In this document: piece by piece, positions 1 through 12,833 of the stretch | Layout of the letters: every line of letters begins with the position of its first letter | Numbering within the stretch: the first letter of the stretch is position 1 | Assembly (NCBI RefSeq): GCF_006351965.1 | Contig: NZ_CP040932.1 | Coordinates: forward strand, 3,472,001-3,536,000 | From: Oceanicola sp. D3 | Lineage (GTDB): Bacteria > Pseudomonadota > Alphaproteobacteria > Rhodobacterales > Rhodobacteraceae | Direction: 5' to 3' | Length of the DNA stretch: 64,000 nt | Program-made: the position numbers and the translations under genes | The notes under the pieces: generated by a model | Told to the model about the DNA's origin: nothing | The model's database searches: none | The model's input: the letters and a program-made list of their open reading frames with translations, nothing else

Positions 1-146
1 AGCGACGATGCGGAAAGCGGCCCCATGCTGGCGACCACAGAGGAAATATGGGGATTGAAGCCGCTTCGGGCAAGGGCTGGCCATTGAGCGAAGCCGGAAA
101 ATGCATATGATCGGCGCACTTGCCACCAATTTGAAGATCCAGCCCG

Positions 147-365
147 ATGAACGCTCCCGGCGAAATGAGCCATGAAGAGGTGCTCCGCGTAAAGCTGGAG
201 GTGCTCAAGCGCGAGCATCGTGAGCTCGACGAGGCGATCAAGGCGATTCAACTCAAAGGTACGGGAGATACCTTCACCCTGCAGCGACTGAAGAAGAAGA
301 AACTGGCGCTGAAGGATGAGATTTCGCGGATCGAAGACGAGCTTTACCCCGACATCATTGCGTAA
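147..365 (+). CDS. DUF465 (YdcH-like) small protein
   Basis: This encodes a 72-residue, charged, almost entirely helical protein. The residue pattern (EHRELDEAI, then LQRLKKKKLALKDEI and a closing IEDEL) is that of the DUF465/YdcH family, small coiled-coil hairpins of unknown function found throughout alphaproteobacteria. The first ATG is at 147, but an in-frame ATG at 165 (MSHEEVLR) fits the usual family N-terminus and may be the real start. It lies 54 bp upstream of purE on the same strand, so it may share that transcript. The family call is good; the role is unknown. Confidence 0.8.
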   Translation: MNAPGEMSHEEVLRVKLEVLKREHRELDEAIKAIQLKGTGDTFTLQRLKKKKLALKDEISRIEDELYPDIIA

Positions 366-419
366 GCCTGCGGCGCGGCTATAAAGGCCGCTCTTTAGCC
401 GGAAGAGGAGCCTTGAAGC

Positions 420-908
420 ATGGCAAATCCAGTAGTTGGCATCATCATGGGCAGCCAGTCCGACTGGCCGACGATGAAGCATGCCGCCGATGTGCTGGAC
501 GAGCTCGGGGTGGCCTATGAGGCAAAGATCGTTTCGGCCCACCGCACACCCGACAGGCTCTGGACCTACGGCAAGGAAGCTGCCGCGCGTGGCCTGAAGG
601 TCATTATCGCGGGCGCGGGCGGCGCGGCGCATCTGCCCGGCATGATGGCCAGCAAAACGCGGGTGCCCGTGGTGGGCGTTCCGGTGCAGACGCGGGCCCT
701 GAGCGGTGTCGACAGCCTCTATTCGATCGTGCAGATGCCGCGCGGCTTTCCGGTTGCGACCATGGCGATTGGCGAGGCGGGCGCGGTGAACGCGGGGCTG
801 ATGGCGGCAGGCATTCTGGCCGTCTCAGATGAAGCGCTGGCTGAGCGTCTGGACACATGGCGCGATGCCCTCTCGGCGTCTATCCCCGAGGAGCCGCGCG
901 ATGAGTGA
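420..908 (+). CDS. purE: N5-carboxyaminoimidazole ribonucleotide mutase PurE
   Basis: PurE moves the carboxyl group of N5-CAIR to give CAIR in de novo purine synthesis, in the cytoplasm. The 162-residue length is normal for class I PurE. The N-terminal GSQSDWPTM phosphate-binding loop, the SAHRTP motif near residue 40 and the [11 protein letters not shown] segment, all substrate-binding elements, are intact. The stop codon overlaps the start of purK by 8 bp, so the two enzymes that handle unstable N5-CAIR in sequence are translationally coupled. A GGAAGAGGAG ribosome-binding stretch precedes the ATG. Confidence 0.97.
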   Translation: MANPVVGIIMGSQSDWPTMKHAADVLDELGVAYEAKIVSAHRTPDRLWTYGKEAAARGLKVIIAGAGGAAHLPGMMASKTRVPVVGVPVQTRALSGVDSLYSIVQMPRGFPVATMAIGEAGAVNAGLMAAGILAVSDEALAERLDTWRDALSASIPEEPRDE

Positions 909-1974
909 GCCGCTGGCACCGGGATCGACCATTGGCATTTTGGGCGGCGGGCAGTTGGGGCGCATGCTCTCGGTCGCCGCGGCAAGGCTTGGCTACAAGG
1001 CACATATCTTCGAGCCGGGTGCGGCCCCGGCAGGCGACGTGGCAGCGCAGGTGACACAGGCGGGCTATGACGACGAGGCGGCGCTGAAGCAGTTTGCCGA
1101 AAGCGTCGATGTCATCACCTACGAGTTCGAAAACATCCCCACCGCCGCGCTTGATGTGCTGGAGGCGATCCGCCCGATCCGCCCCGGGCGCGAGGCGCTG
1201 CGGGTCAGCCAAGACCGGCTGACGGAGAAGGAATTTCTGCGCGGGCTGGGGCTGGAAACGGCCCCCTTCGCGCCCGTGGCTTCCGATGCCGAAATGGCCG
1301 AGGCGGTGGCGACAATCGGCGCGCCCTCGATCCTAAAGACCCGGCGGCTCGGCTATGATGGCAAAGGGCAGGCGCGGCTGAAGTCGGCGGAAGATGCGCC
1401 GACGGCATGGGCCGCGATGGAAGGCGCCGAGGCAGTTCTGGAAGGCTTTGTCGACTTCTCGCTAGAGGTTTCAGTAATCGCCGCGCGGGGCCTGACGGGC
1501 GAGGTCGTGTGCTTCGACCTTGGCGAAAACGTCCACAAATCCGGCATTCTGGCCACCACCACGGTTCCGGCCAAGCTGCCGCCCCGGCTGGCGCTGGATG
1601 CCGCGCTGCTGGCGGGCAAGATCCTTAATGCGCTGGATTACGTGGGCGTCATGGGGGTGGAGCTCTTCGTGACGCCGGGCAAGCTGATCGTGAACGAGAT
1701 CGCCCCGCGCGTGCACAATTCCGGCCATTGGACGCAGAACGGCTGCGCGGTGGACCAGTTCGAGCAGCACATTCGCGCCGTGGCCGGATGGCCGCTGGGC
1801 GATGGCAAGCGGCACTCGGACGTGGAGATGGAAAACCTCATTGGTGACGACATCCTGCGGGTGCCGGAGATCGCCAAAGAGCCTCACGCCGCGTTGCACC
1901 TTTATGGCAAGGCCGAAGCCCGCCCCGGACGCAAAATGGGGCACGTAAACCGGGTAAAGCCGGCTACTCGCTGA
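901..1974 (+). CDS. purK: N5-carboxyaminoimidazole ribonucleotide synthase PurK
   Basis: PurK is the ATP-grasp enzyme that carboxylates AIR with bicarbonate to give N5-CAIR, the PurE substrate. The start was placed at ATG 901 ([20 protein letters not shown]), giving 357 residues. An open frame reaches further upstream inside purE, but the family begins just before the [11 protein letters not shown] nucleotide-binding motif. The ATP-grasp core ([12 protein letters not shown]) and the C-terminal [13 protein letters not shown] motif are present. The 3' end overlaps the convergent hydrolase gene by 11 bp. Confidence 0.96.
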   Translation: MSEPLAPGSTIGILGGGQLGRMLSVAAARLGYKAHIFEPGAAPAGDVAAQVTQAGYDDEAALKQFAESVDVITYEFENIPTAALDVLEAIRPIRPGREALRVSQDRLTEKEFLRGLGLETAPFAPVASDAEMAEAVATIGAPSILKTRRLGYDGKGQARLKSAEDAPTAWAAMEGAEAVLEGFVDFSLEVSVIAARGLTGEVVCFDLGENVHKSGILATTTVPAKLPPRLALDAALLAGKILNALDYVGVMGVELFVTPGKLIVNEIAPRVHNSGHWTQNGCAVDQFEQHIRAVAGWPLGDGKRHSDVEMENLIGDDILRVPEIAKEPHAALHLYGKAEARPGRKMGHVNRVKPATR

Positions 1975-2698
1975 TTTCTTTCAACCCCATCGCCACGGCG
2001 TCAGCATAGCCCAGCGAGGGGTCGAAAGCTCCGCGATCAAGGAAGGTCAGCACCTGCGCCATGACGACCGGGTTGGTCATCATGAAGGTATGGGTGACGG
2101 GAAGCGCGATGTGATCGGCCTCGCCCTCCACATGGGTGTGCTTGACTGCAACCTTGCTGTCATCCGGGCCGGGAATGATCGACGAATAGACCGGGTTGAA
2201 GCTGAGGGTGCCCGCGATAATGCCGGGGCCAAACCACGCCGGGCCGAGCGTATTGGGCAGGCTGGCCGCATCAGTGCCAAGCTGATCGCCTGCCGGGCCG
2301 TTGATGGCGGAAAACAGCGCCCAGTCGGAGAGTGTGTCGACCAGCTCGCTGCCCTCGTTGGGCGGGCCCATCATCACCACATGGCCAAGCCGTTCGGGGC
2401 GGGCCTCTTCCAGCCAGAGACGCAGCAGGATGCCGCCCATGGAGTGGGTGACAAAGTGCACCCGCGCGCCTTCGCAGGCGGCATAGGCTGCCGGAACGGC
2501 TGCAACCAGTTCCTCCACCGGCTGACGGGTGGAGGGGTAGCCCTTGTTGACCACATTATAACCCGCCTCGGTGAGCGCCAGTTCAAGTGGTGCCATCGAG
2601 CCGGTGCCGCGGGCGAGGCCATGGAGCAAGACAACACAGTCTTTCGCGGCAGCTGGAGCGGCGGTAAGGGCGAGAGCGAGGGCAAGGATCAGGCGCAT
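1964..2698 (-). CDS. secreted lipase-like alpha/beta hydrolase
   Basis: This 244-residue protein (start taken at ATG 2698) opens with a signal peptide, [18 protein letters not shown], so it is probably exported to the periplasm. The mature part has the alpha/beta hydrolase layout: an oxyanion-hole HG at residues 26-27 ([10 protein letters not shown]) and a nucleophile elbow THSMGG at 84-89 with Ser86. The closest family type is triacylglycerol lipase/carboxylesterase; the substrate cannot be read from sequence. It converges on purK with an 11-bp overlap and is divergent from the Nudix gene across 64 bp. Confidence 0.8.
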   Translation of the reverse strand: MRLILALALALTAAPAAAKDCVVLLHGLARGTGSMAPLELALTEAGYNVVNKGYPSTRQPVEELVAAVPAAYAACEGARVHFVTHSMGGILLRLWLEEARPERLGHVVMMGPPNEGSELVDTLSDWALFSAINGPAGDQLGTDAASLPNTLGPAWFGPGIIAGTLSFNPVYSSIIPGPDDSKVAVKHTHVEGEADHIALPVTHTFMMTNPVVMAQVLTFLDRGAFDPSLGYADAVAMGLKEISE

Positions 2699-2762
2699 CG
2701 CACTCAGATAGGCACTGTCCTGACCCCTTGCCACCACCGCGCCGCAACGTCACGTTGCGGCC

Positions 2763-3200
2763 ATGCCAATCCGCCTCGCGACCCGCGCCATCATCGTTCA
2801 GGACGACCGCCTGCTTATCGTCAACGCCTGGGCCGACCCGAAGAACCCGCTTTGGTGCGCACCCGGCGGCGGTGCCGAAATGCACAGCTCGCTGCCCAAC
2901 AACCTCGCCCGCGAGGTGCATGAAGAAACCGGACTAACCGTGAGCGTAGGCCCGCCCTGCCTGGTGAATGAGTATCACGAGGAGGCCACGGGCTTTCATC
3001 AGGTCGAAATCTTCTTTCGCTGCAAGGTCTTGGCCGGTGAGCTGCGTGACGATTGGGAAGACCCTGAGAAGGTGGTGACCAGACGGTGCTGGGTGACGGC
3101 CGAAGAACTGGCCACGCTGCCCCACAAGCCCGGAAGCCTGGGTGACGTGGCCTTCAACCGCGACTTTGGCTACGACCCGCTGGAGCCGCTGGCGCGGTGA
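2763..3200 (+). CDS. Nudix hydrolase family protein
   Basis: This 145-residue protein hydrolyses, or is related to enzymes that hydrolyse, nucleoside diphosphates linked to another moiety. The Nudix core REVHEETGL sits at residues 50-58 and is preceded by the glycine-rich CAPGGGAEMHSS. In the consensus GX5EX7REUXEEXGU the first Glu is replaced by Ser42, while the metal-binding REVHEE is intact, so activity is likely but the metal site is not textbook. The gene converges with the EamA transporter gene and overlaps it by 47 bp. Confidence 0.85.
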   Translation: MPIRLATRAIIVQDDRLLIVNAWADPKNPLWCAPGGGAEMHSSLPNNLAREVHEETGLTVSVGPPCLVNEYHEEATGFHQVEIFFRCKVLAGELRDDWEDPEKVVTRRCWVTAEELATLPHKPGSLGDVAFNRDFGYDPLEPLAR

Positions 3201-4020
3201 CGACCAGAGCGATGCCACCAAGCACAACGGCACTGGCGAGCATGAGCGCGAGGCTCAGCGCCTCGCCCAGCAGCAGGGCCCCGGCAGCGAGCGCGATGAC
3301 CGGCACCGAGAGCTGAACAACGGCGGCGGTGGTGGTTTCGACCCGAGGCAGCAGCGCGTACCAGAGCGCATAACCAAGCCCCGATGTCACGGCGCCGGCG
3401 ATAACTGCCAGCACCACGCCACCCGGCGCAGGCCAGCCGGGCAGTGCAAAAATCAAGGCCAGCACCATAAGCGGCAGGCACCACAGGAAGTTGGCAGCCG
3501 TCGCTGAGAGCGGATCGGCAGCGCCCTTCCCCGCAAGGGTGTAAACGCCCCAACCAACGCCTGCGGCAACCATCAAAGCCGCCCCGGTGAGGTCAACCGA
3601 CAGGCTGCCACCGGGCCAGAGCAGCCAAGCCAGTCCGGCAAAGGCAAGCCCCGCCCCGGCAAGGCGCTGCGGCCCGAGAGGCGCTCCACGCAGGGCCGCC
3701 ACGGAAAACATGGTGATCTGCACCACGCCGAAGAGGATAAGCGCCCCGAGCCCGGCCCCAAGGGTGAGATAGGCCAGCGAAAAGCCGAGCATATAGGCCG
3801 CGAGCGAGAGCGCCCCGGCCCATGGGACAGAACGGAGCGAAAGCCCCCTGCCCTTGCCTCGAAGCGCAAGCACCAGCCAAAGCATGGCGGCACCCGAGGC
3901 CACGCGCAGCAGGGCAAAGCCCAGCGGGTCAATCCGGCCGCTATCAACCGCCGCGCGGTTGAGCAAAGAGTTGGCAGCAAAAGCGGCCATGGTGAGGGCG
4001 ATCAGGAGGGCGAGGCGCAT
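3154..4020 (-). CDS. EamA/DMT superfamily transporter
   Basis: This 288-residue inner-membrane protein has about ten hydrophobic helices arranged as two EamA repeats, the drug/metabolite transporter architecture. The start was put at ATG 4020 (MRLALLIALTMAAFAANSLLNR), because the frame upstream of it offers only a TTG. The AANSLLNRAAV stretch in helix 1 is typical of the family. Members export amino acids, metabolites or drugs; the substrate here is unknown. The C-terminus is short and charged and overlaps the Nudix gene on the other strand. Confidence 0.85.
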   Translation of the reverse strand: MRLALLIALTMAAFAANSLLNRAAVDSGRIDPLGFALLRVASGAAMLWLVLALRGKGRGLSLRSVPWAGALSLAAYMLGFSLAYLTLGAGLGALILFGVVQITMFSVAALRGAPLGPQRLAGAGLAFAGLAWLLWPGGSLSVDLTGAALMVAAGVGWGVYTLAGKGAADPLSATAANFLWCLPLMVLALIFALPGWPAPGGVVLAVIAGAVTSGLGYALWYALLPRVETTTAAVVQLSVPVIALAAGALLLGEALSLALMLASAVVLGGIALVVTAPAAPAGRSQSRG

Positions 4021-4051
4021 GGGGCTCAGTAGCCTGCAGATGCGCAAAGAA

Positions 4052-4077
4052 AAAGGGCCACCCGAAGGTGGCCCTTT
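4052..4077 (-). terminator. rho-independent terminator of groESL
   Basis: A perfect 11-bp stem (AAAGGGCCACC paired with GGTGGCCCTTT) closes a CGAA tetraloop. On the minus strand it is followed by a run of T, and it lies 24 bp past the groEL stop. It sits between the co-directional groEL and EamA genes and should separate their transcription. Confidence 0.9.
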
Positions 4078-4101
4078 CCCGTATTCGAAAGCCGGGCTGG
4101 C

Positions 4102-5757
<1,656 letters not shown>

Positions 5758-5793
5758 CTATGTCTCTGAGGACGTTGGTGAAATTCGGGTGAC

Positions 5794-6081
5794 TTAGGCG
5801 ATCACGCCCATGATGTCGGACTCTTTCATGATCAGCAGCTCTTCGCCGTCGATCTGAACTTCGGTGCCGGACCACTTGCCGAACAGCACACGGTCGCCGG
5901 CCTTCACATCGGGGGCGATGCGCGAGCCGGCATCATCACGTGCGCCAGCACCAACGGAAATCACTTCGCCTTCTGCGGGCTTTTCCTTGGCGCTATCGGG
6001 GATGATGAGGCCGCCGGCGGTCTTTTCGTCGGATTCGACGCGGCGGACGACAACACGGTCATGAAGCGGGGTAAATGCCAT
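5794..6081 (-). CDS. groES: 10 kDa co-chaperonin GroES
   Basis: GroES is the heptameric lid of the GroEL chamber. The 95-residue protein starts [16 protein letters not shown] and contains the family signature. The mobile loop ([20 protein letters not shown]) carries the conserved GGLIIPD contact segment. It is the first gene of the groES-groEL operon and lies directly downstream of a CIRCE operator. Confidence 0.99.
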   Translation of the reverse strand: MAFTPLHDRVVVRRVESDEKTAGGLIIPDSAKEKPAEGEVISVGAGARDDAGSRIAPDVKAGDRVLFGKWSGTEVQIDGEELLIMKESDIMGVIA

Positions 6082-6117
6082 CTCTGAACGCTCCTTCGTT
6101 CGAGGTTAATCTTGCTG

Positions 6118-6144
6118 TTAGCACTCACCTAGGGAGAGTGATAA
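6118..6144 (-). promoter_or_regulatory. CIRCE operator (HrcA site) for groESL
   Basis: The inverted repeat TTAGCACTC, nine spacer bases, GAGTGATAA matches the CIRCE consensus TTAGCACTC-N9-GAGTGCTAA with one mismatch. It lies 37 bp upstream of the groES start and just downstream of a sigma70-type promoter, so HrcA bound here would block initiation. hrcA itself is not in this window. Confidence 0.93.
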
Positions 6145-6151
6145 CGTAGCC

Positions 6152-6180
6152 GATGTAAGGAGGAGCCGAGGGGGAGTCAA
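6152..6180 (-). promoter_or_regulatory. sigma70-type promoter of groESL
   Basis: On the minus strand TTGACT (6180 to 6175) and TACATC (6157 to 6152) are separated by 17 bp. The -10 box lies 7 bp before the CIRCE element, the usual arrangement for HrcA-repressed promoters. Confidence 0.65.
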
Positions 6181-6204
6181 CCGAAGCTTTGTGGAAAATT
6201 CGTG

Positions 6205-6657
6205 CTAGCCGCGCTCGTCCTTGGGAGAGCCCATGACGACATAGGTGGTGATCGAGTTTACCTGCGGCAAAGCCCCGAGAATCTCGGTGTGAAAGAGCTT
6301 GAAAGCGGCAATATCCTCCACCTCCACCCGCAGCAAGTATTCGATCACCCCGGTGATGTTGTGACACTCCCGCACCTGCGGGGCGCGCGCCATGGCCTTC
6401 TCGAAATCCTCTTGGCTCTTCTTGGTGTGCACCGACAAGCCCACACCCAGCATGGCCACAAATCCCTGCCCCATCGCCTGCGGGTCGAGCACCGCGCGAT
6501 AGCCACGGATAACACCAGAGCGCTCCAACTCCTGCACCCGGCGCAAGCAGGCGGAGGGCGACAGCCCCACGCGCTCGGCCAGCTCGGTGTTGCTCACGCG
6601 GCCATCACGGCTGAGTTCGCGCAATATTCGGCGGCTTATATCGTCAATCTTCGTCAT
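6205..6657 (-). CDS. Lrp/AsnC family transcriptional regulator
   Basis: This 150-residue protein has the two-part Lrp layout. An N-terminal winged helix (residues 3-50, with LSPSACLRRVQELERSGVI as recognition helix) is followed by an alpha/beta RAM ligand-binding domain that ends in TTYVVMGSPK. It is transcribed divergently from a LysE-type exporter with 73 bp between the starts. That arrangement usually means the regulator senses an amino acid and controls the exporter. Family is certain; ligand unknown. Confidence 0.93.
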   Translation of the reverse strand: MTKIDDISRRILRELSRDGRVSNTELAERVGLSPSACLRRVQELERSGVIRGYRAVLDPQAMGQGFVAMLGVGLSVHTKKSQEDFEKAMARAPQVRECHNITGVIEYLLRVEVEDIAAFKLFHTEILGALPQVNSITTYVVMGSPKDERG

Positions 6658-6730
6658 TTATTGCGCATTTTGCGCCAGCTAGCCGCAAGAACGCAAGCAC
6701 TCACCGCGCAACCCGGCCAATACTTGCGCC

Positions 6731-7321
6731 ATGACAGATTCACTCCTCCTTGCCCTCATCGGCTTTGCCTTCGTCAGCACCGCCACGCCGGGGCCGAACA
6801 ACATGATGTTGCTCGCCTCGGGCGCCAACTTCGGCTACCGCCGCTCGCTCCCGCATATGTTGGGAATCGTGGTGGGGATGCTGGTGCTGTTTTCCGCCGT
6901 GGGCCTCGGGCTTTCGGCGGTTTTCGAGGTGCTTCCGCAGGCCGGGCTGGTGCTGAAGGTTGTGGCGGTGGGATATATGCTCTGGCTGGCATGGAAGATC
7001 GCCAACGCAGGCGCGCCGCGAGAGGCCAGCGCCGAGGGCCGCCCGCTCACACTGCTACAGGCGGCGGGCTTCCAATGGGTGAACCCGAAGGCCTGGACAA
7101 TGGCGCTCTCTGGCCTGTCGCTTTACGCGCCCGACCATAGCCTGCCCGCCGTGGCAGCCGTCATATTCGCCTTCGCGCTGGTCGCCTTCCCCTCTATCAG
7201 CCTCTGGACGGCGCTTGGCCAGCAGATCCGCCGGTTTCTCACCTCCCCGGCCCGGCTGCGCGCGTTCAACATCACCATGGCCGTGCTGCTGGTGGCCTCG
7301 CTCTACCCGGTGCTGCGCTAA
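6731..7321 (+). CDS. LysE/RhtB family amino-acid exporter
   Basis: This 196-residue membrane protein has about six hydrophobic helices. The N-terminal STATPGPNNMMLLASGANFG is the family hallmark, with PGPNN in the first loop. Members export amino acids such as lysine, threonine or homoserine lactone. The divergent Lrp-type gene is its probable regulator. The transported compound cannot be told from sequence. Confidence 0.92.
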   Translation: MTDSLLLALIGFAFVSTATPGPNNMMLLASGANFGYRRSLPHMLGIVVGMLVLFSAVGLGLSAVFEVLPQAGLVLKVVAVGYMLWLAWKIANAGAPREASAEGRPLTLLQAAGFQWVNPKAWTMALSGLSLYAPDHSLPAVAAVIFAFALVAFPSISLWTALGQQIRRFLTSPARLRAFNITMAVLLVASLYPVLR

Positions 7322-7404
7322 GGCGTCGCGATGGCGGCGGGTGACAACGCCCCCTACCCCGCCTATAAGGCCCGCGACTCCTCCTCAAGACACGCAGGCA
7401 TGAT

Positions 7405-8325
7405 ATGACGATCAAGGTTTTTGGCCATAAATCCCCCGACACCGACAGCACCGGCTCCCCGCTTATCTGGGCGTGGTACATGAGCGAGCATCGCGGCCAG
7501 CCCGCCGAGGCCGTGCTGCTGGGCGAGCCCAACACCGAGGCCGCTTTCGTGCTGAAACGCTGGGGTTTCGAGCAGCCCGCGATCATCGACGGGGTGAGCG
7601 AGGGTGAGCAGGTGGTGATCGTTGACACCAACAACCCCGCCGAGCTGCCCGATGCGATCAACGACGCCGACATTCTGCAGATCATCGACCACCACAAGCT
7701 GACCGGCGGGATCGAGACAAAGGGGCCGATCGACATCACCATCAAGCCGCTGGCCTGCACCGCGACCATCATGCACAACCTGATGGGCGAGAATGCCGCC
7801 AAGATGCCCGAGGGGATCAAGGGGCTGATGCTGTCGTGCATCCTGTCCGACACGCTGGAGTTCCGCTCGCCCACCACGACCGAGCAGGACAAGGCGCTGG
7901 CCGAGGAACTGGCCGCCGATCTGGGCATCGACCTCAGCGCCTATGCCTCGGAGATGTTTGAAGCCAAGAGCGATGTATCGGCATTTTCGGATGCCGAGCT
8001 GCTGCGGATGGACAGCAAGGAATACCCGGTCGAGGGCACCAAGTTCCGCGTGTCGGTGCTGGAAACCACCGCGCCCAAGATCGTGCTGGACCGCAAGGAC
8101 TCGCTGATGGAGAGCATGAAGACCGTGGCCGCCGAAGATGGCGTGGATCAGGTGCTGCTCTTCGTAATCGACATTCTGGCCGAAGAGGCCACGCTGCTGG
8201 TGCCGAACGATCTGGTGAAGACCGTGGCCGAAAAGAGCTTTGGCGCGACTGTTTCGGGTGACACCGTGGTGCTGCCCGGCGTGATGAGCCGCAAAAAGCA
8301 GATCATCCCTGCGCTCAAGGTCTGA
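7405..8325 (+). CDS. ppaC: manganese-dependent inorganic pyrophosphatase (family II)
   Basis: This cytoplasmic DHH-superfamily enzyme hydrolyses pyrophosphate and so pulls biosynthetic reactions forward. The 306-residue protein carries the metal ligands in order: FGHKSPDTDST (His8, Asp12, Asp14), VIVDTNNP (Asp74) and IIDHHK (Asp95-His96-His97). A C-terminal DHHA2 domain ends in the substrate-binding SRKKQIIP. No regulatory CBS pair is inserted. It is followed after 3 bp by the HAD gene, probably in one transcript. Confidence 0.95.
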   Translation: MTIKVFGHKSPDTDSTGSPLIWAWYMSEHRGQPAEAVLLGEPNTEAAFVLKRWGFEQPAIIDGVSEGEQVVIVDTNNPAELPDAINDADILQIIDHHKLTGGIETKGPIDITIKPLACTATIMHNLMGENAAKMPEGIKGLMLSCILSDTLEFRSPTTTEQDKALAEELAADLGIDLSAYASEMFEAKSDVSAFSDAELLRMDSKEYPVEGTKFRVSVLETTAPKIVLDRKDSLMESMKTVAAEDGVDQVLLFVIDILAEEATLLVPNDLVKTVAEKSFGATVSGDTVVLPGVMSRKKQIIPALKV

Positions 8326-8328
8326 GGC

Positions 8329-9204
8329 GTGAGCCGGGTCATCGAGAACCTTGCGGAGGTCGCGCACCAATATGACGCGGCCTTCGTTGATCTCTGGGGC
8401 TGTGTCCACAATGGTGTGACCGCCTTCCCCGAAGCCGTTGCTGCGCTTCAGCAATTTCGCGCCGCCGGGAAAAAGGTGGTGTTGCTGACCAACGCCCCCC
8501 GCGCCCGCGCCGAGGTGCAAAAGCAGCTTGGCCAATGGAGCGTTCCCGATGACGCATGGGATGTGATCGCCACCTCGGGCGACTCCGCGCGCGCGGCGAT
8601 GTTCCGTGGGGCCGTGGGCAGCAAGGTGTGGTTCATTGGGCAACCCTTCGACCAGACCTTCTTTGAACCCCTGCACATTGTGAAAGACCCGGTCGCCATT
8701 GAGCAGGTGGCGCTGGAAGAGGCCGAGGGCATTGTCTGCACTGGCCCGTTTGATCCGTTTGCCGACCCCGAGGAGATGCGGGGGCAGTTCCTTTATGCCA
8801 AGCAGAAGGGCATGAAGCTGCTCTGTGCCAACCCCGATATCGTGGTTGACCGGGGCGAGAGCCGCGAGTGGTGTGCGGGCGCGCTGGCCAAGCTTTATAC
8901 CGAGATGGGGGGCGAGAGCCTTTACTTCGGCAAGCCGCATCCGCCGATCTATGACCTCGCCCGCGCGAGGCTGGCAGAGGTCGGCGGCGACCCTGCCGGG
9001 CCGATCCTGTGCATTGGTGACGGGGTGCTGACCGATGTGAAGGGTGCAATGGGCGAAGGGCTGGATTGCGTGTTTATCTCGGGTGGCCTTGGCGCACTGG
9101 AGACGGGCACTGCCCCCGGCGGGCAGCCGGTGCAGGAAAAGCTCGATGAATATCTCGCGCATCACCAAATGGCGACGACCTATGCCATCGGCTTCCTGCG
9201 ATAA
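8329..9204 (+). CDS. HAD-superfamily hydrolase (TIGR01459 type)
   Basis: This 291-residue protein begins with GTG at 8329, three bases after the ppaC stop. It has the NagD/PGP-like HAD layout: motif I FVDLWGCVHNG, a VVLLTNAPR motif II region, and a C-terminal GKPHPPIYDLA ... ILCIGDGVLTDVKGA motif III/IV region. Motif I reads DLWG where DxDG is usual, a feature of the alphaproteobacterial TIGR01459 group. Phosphatase activity is plausible; substrate unknown. Confidence 0.85.
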   Translation: MSRVIENLAEVAHQYDAAFVDLWGCVHNGVTAFPEAVAALQQFRAAGKKVVLLTNAPRARAEVQKQLGQWSVPDDAWDVIATSGDSARAAMFRGAVGSKVWFIGQPFDQTFFEPLHIVKDPVAIEQVALEEAEGIVCTGPFDPFADPEEMRGQFLYAKQKGMKLLCANPDIVVDRGESREWCAGALAKLYTEMGGESLYFGKPHPPIYDLARARLAEVGGDPAGPILCIGDGVLTDVKGAMGEGLDCVFISGGLGALETGTAPGGQPVQEKLDEYLAHHQMATTYAIGFLR

Positions 9205-9231
9205 CCCTTCAAGCCATTGATATAAAACCGG

Positions 9232-10286
9232 TTAATTGACTTCGGTCTCGATATACCGCCGCCCGAGTTCCTGCGCGCCGCGGCGGTGAATCACCGTGCC
9301 GCGATACACCCCCCAAGGCCAGCCGGACGCCGGGGTGCGCTTGCCATAGGCGCGGAGCACGAAGGGTTGGGCCTTTTTTAGCACATCCAAATGCCGCCCG
9401 ATCTCCCCCTCCGGACCTTCAAACACAATCTCGATCTCGTCACCGGCCTGCCCGGCAAAGGCATAGCCCCAAACGACCAAGGCCGGCGTTTTGGGTGAAG
9501 TAACGGGGGCGGTGCGTAGGCCCGCGCGCACCTCTGCGATTGCCGGAACCTTGCTTGCAAAGCCCACCGCGATCAGCCCGCCCGGCACATAGGCGGGCGG
9601 CTCAAGCCAAAGCCCCTCGCGCCCGCCCGGCGTGGCGCGGGAGGCTGCTTCCTCATCCGTTCCGGCCATGGCGCAAGAGGCGGCAGGGCCGGACTCCGGC
9701 GCAAAAGGGTCTACCTTCTGGTCGCCATTGCGCACTGTGAGATGCACATGCGGGAAGGAGGCGCGGCCCGACATGCCGATGAGCCCGAGTGGCGTGCCCA
9801 TGGCAACGCGCTGACCCTGCTCAACCACAATCGAACCTTCCCGAAGGTGGCAATATTGGGTGGCCCAACCATCGCCGTGGTCGATGGCAACGCCATTGCC
9901 ACAGTCCCGGCCCTCAAGGTCGGGGGCGTTCGGATCCTGAATGGAGATGTCCGGCATGCCGTCACGTGTGCCGATCACGGTGCCGGGCGCGGCGGCGACG
10001 ACGGTGACACCGGCGGCCACCTGCTCCAGCGAGGCCACGGCAAAATCGGTGCCACCATGGCCATCATTGGCAAGCGCACCGCAGCCATGATCCTGCACCT
10101 CGCCCTTATCGGGGTCACGATCGAAATATTGTTGGATGTAACAGCTGTGGCCAAGCGCGCAGTCAACCGGAAGCCCCAGCAGCGGCGGATCTGCGAGAAG
10201 GGGAGCGGGCATCAAGGCCAGTGCCCCGGCGCCGATGCGCAAAAGGAGCGCCCGGGGGCGCTCCTTGATGTCTCGTATCCGGCTCG

Positions 10287-10290
<4 letters not shown>
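9232..10290 (-). CDS. M23 family peptidase (LytM-type endopeptidase)
   Basis: This 352-residue protein has an N-terminal membrane or signal segment around residues 14-33 (LLLRIGAGALALMPAPLLAD) and a LytM/M23 zinc peptidase domain. Candidate zinc and catalytic residues are His78 and Asp82 (HGGTD), His148 (YCHLR) and His181/His183 (HVHL). M23 enzymes cut peptidoglycan cross-bridges in the periplasm. Residues 200-352 form a beta-rich C-terminal extension of unknown role. The start overlaps the clpA stop by 4 bp (ATGA), so it is translated with clpA. Confidence 0.88.
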
Positions 10291-12617
<2,327 letters not shown>

Positions 12618-12620
<3 letters not shown>

Positions 12621-12635
12621 GTGGCGTGCTCCTTT
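12618..12635 (-). promoter_or_regulatory. Shine-Dalgarno and GTG start of clpA
   Basis: On the minus strand AAAGGAG (12635 to 12629) is separated by 8 bases from GTG (12620 to 12618). This decides the clpA start against the upstream ATG at 12818. Confidence 0.85.
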
Positions 12636-12833
12636 CCCTGGTGGCCTAGGATGGTTCAGGCCCGTCCCTGACCGTGGCCTCATATGATTAAAGTTCGGTG
12701 GAAAACCCGAACCTTCAAGTCTTTTCTGAGAAGTTTTTTGCCCGAGACCCGAATTTGCACAAAATGTGATCGGGTTGCACGGGCGGTTTGAGCGGCCCCT
12801 CGGAGCCGCTGGCGGCACTATAGGGCGACCGTC

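Noticed and set aside
1-146. Possible 3' end of a gene running in from the left edge (frame 1, stop at 85-87)
   Set aside because: Only 28 codons are visible, no motif is recognisable, and other frames are also open for part of the stretch.
12621-12818. N-terminal extension of ClpA to the upstream ATG
   Set aside because: The extra residues are unlike any ClpA, and a GTG with a well-spaced AAAGGAG stands exactly at the family N-terminus.
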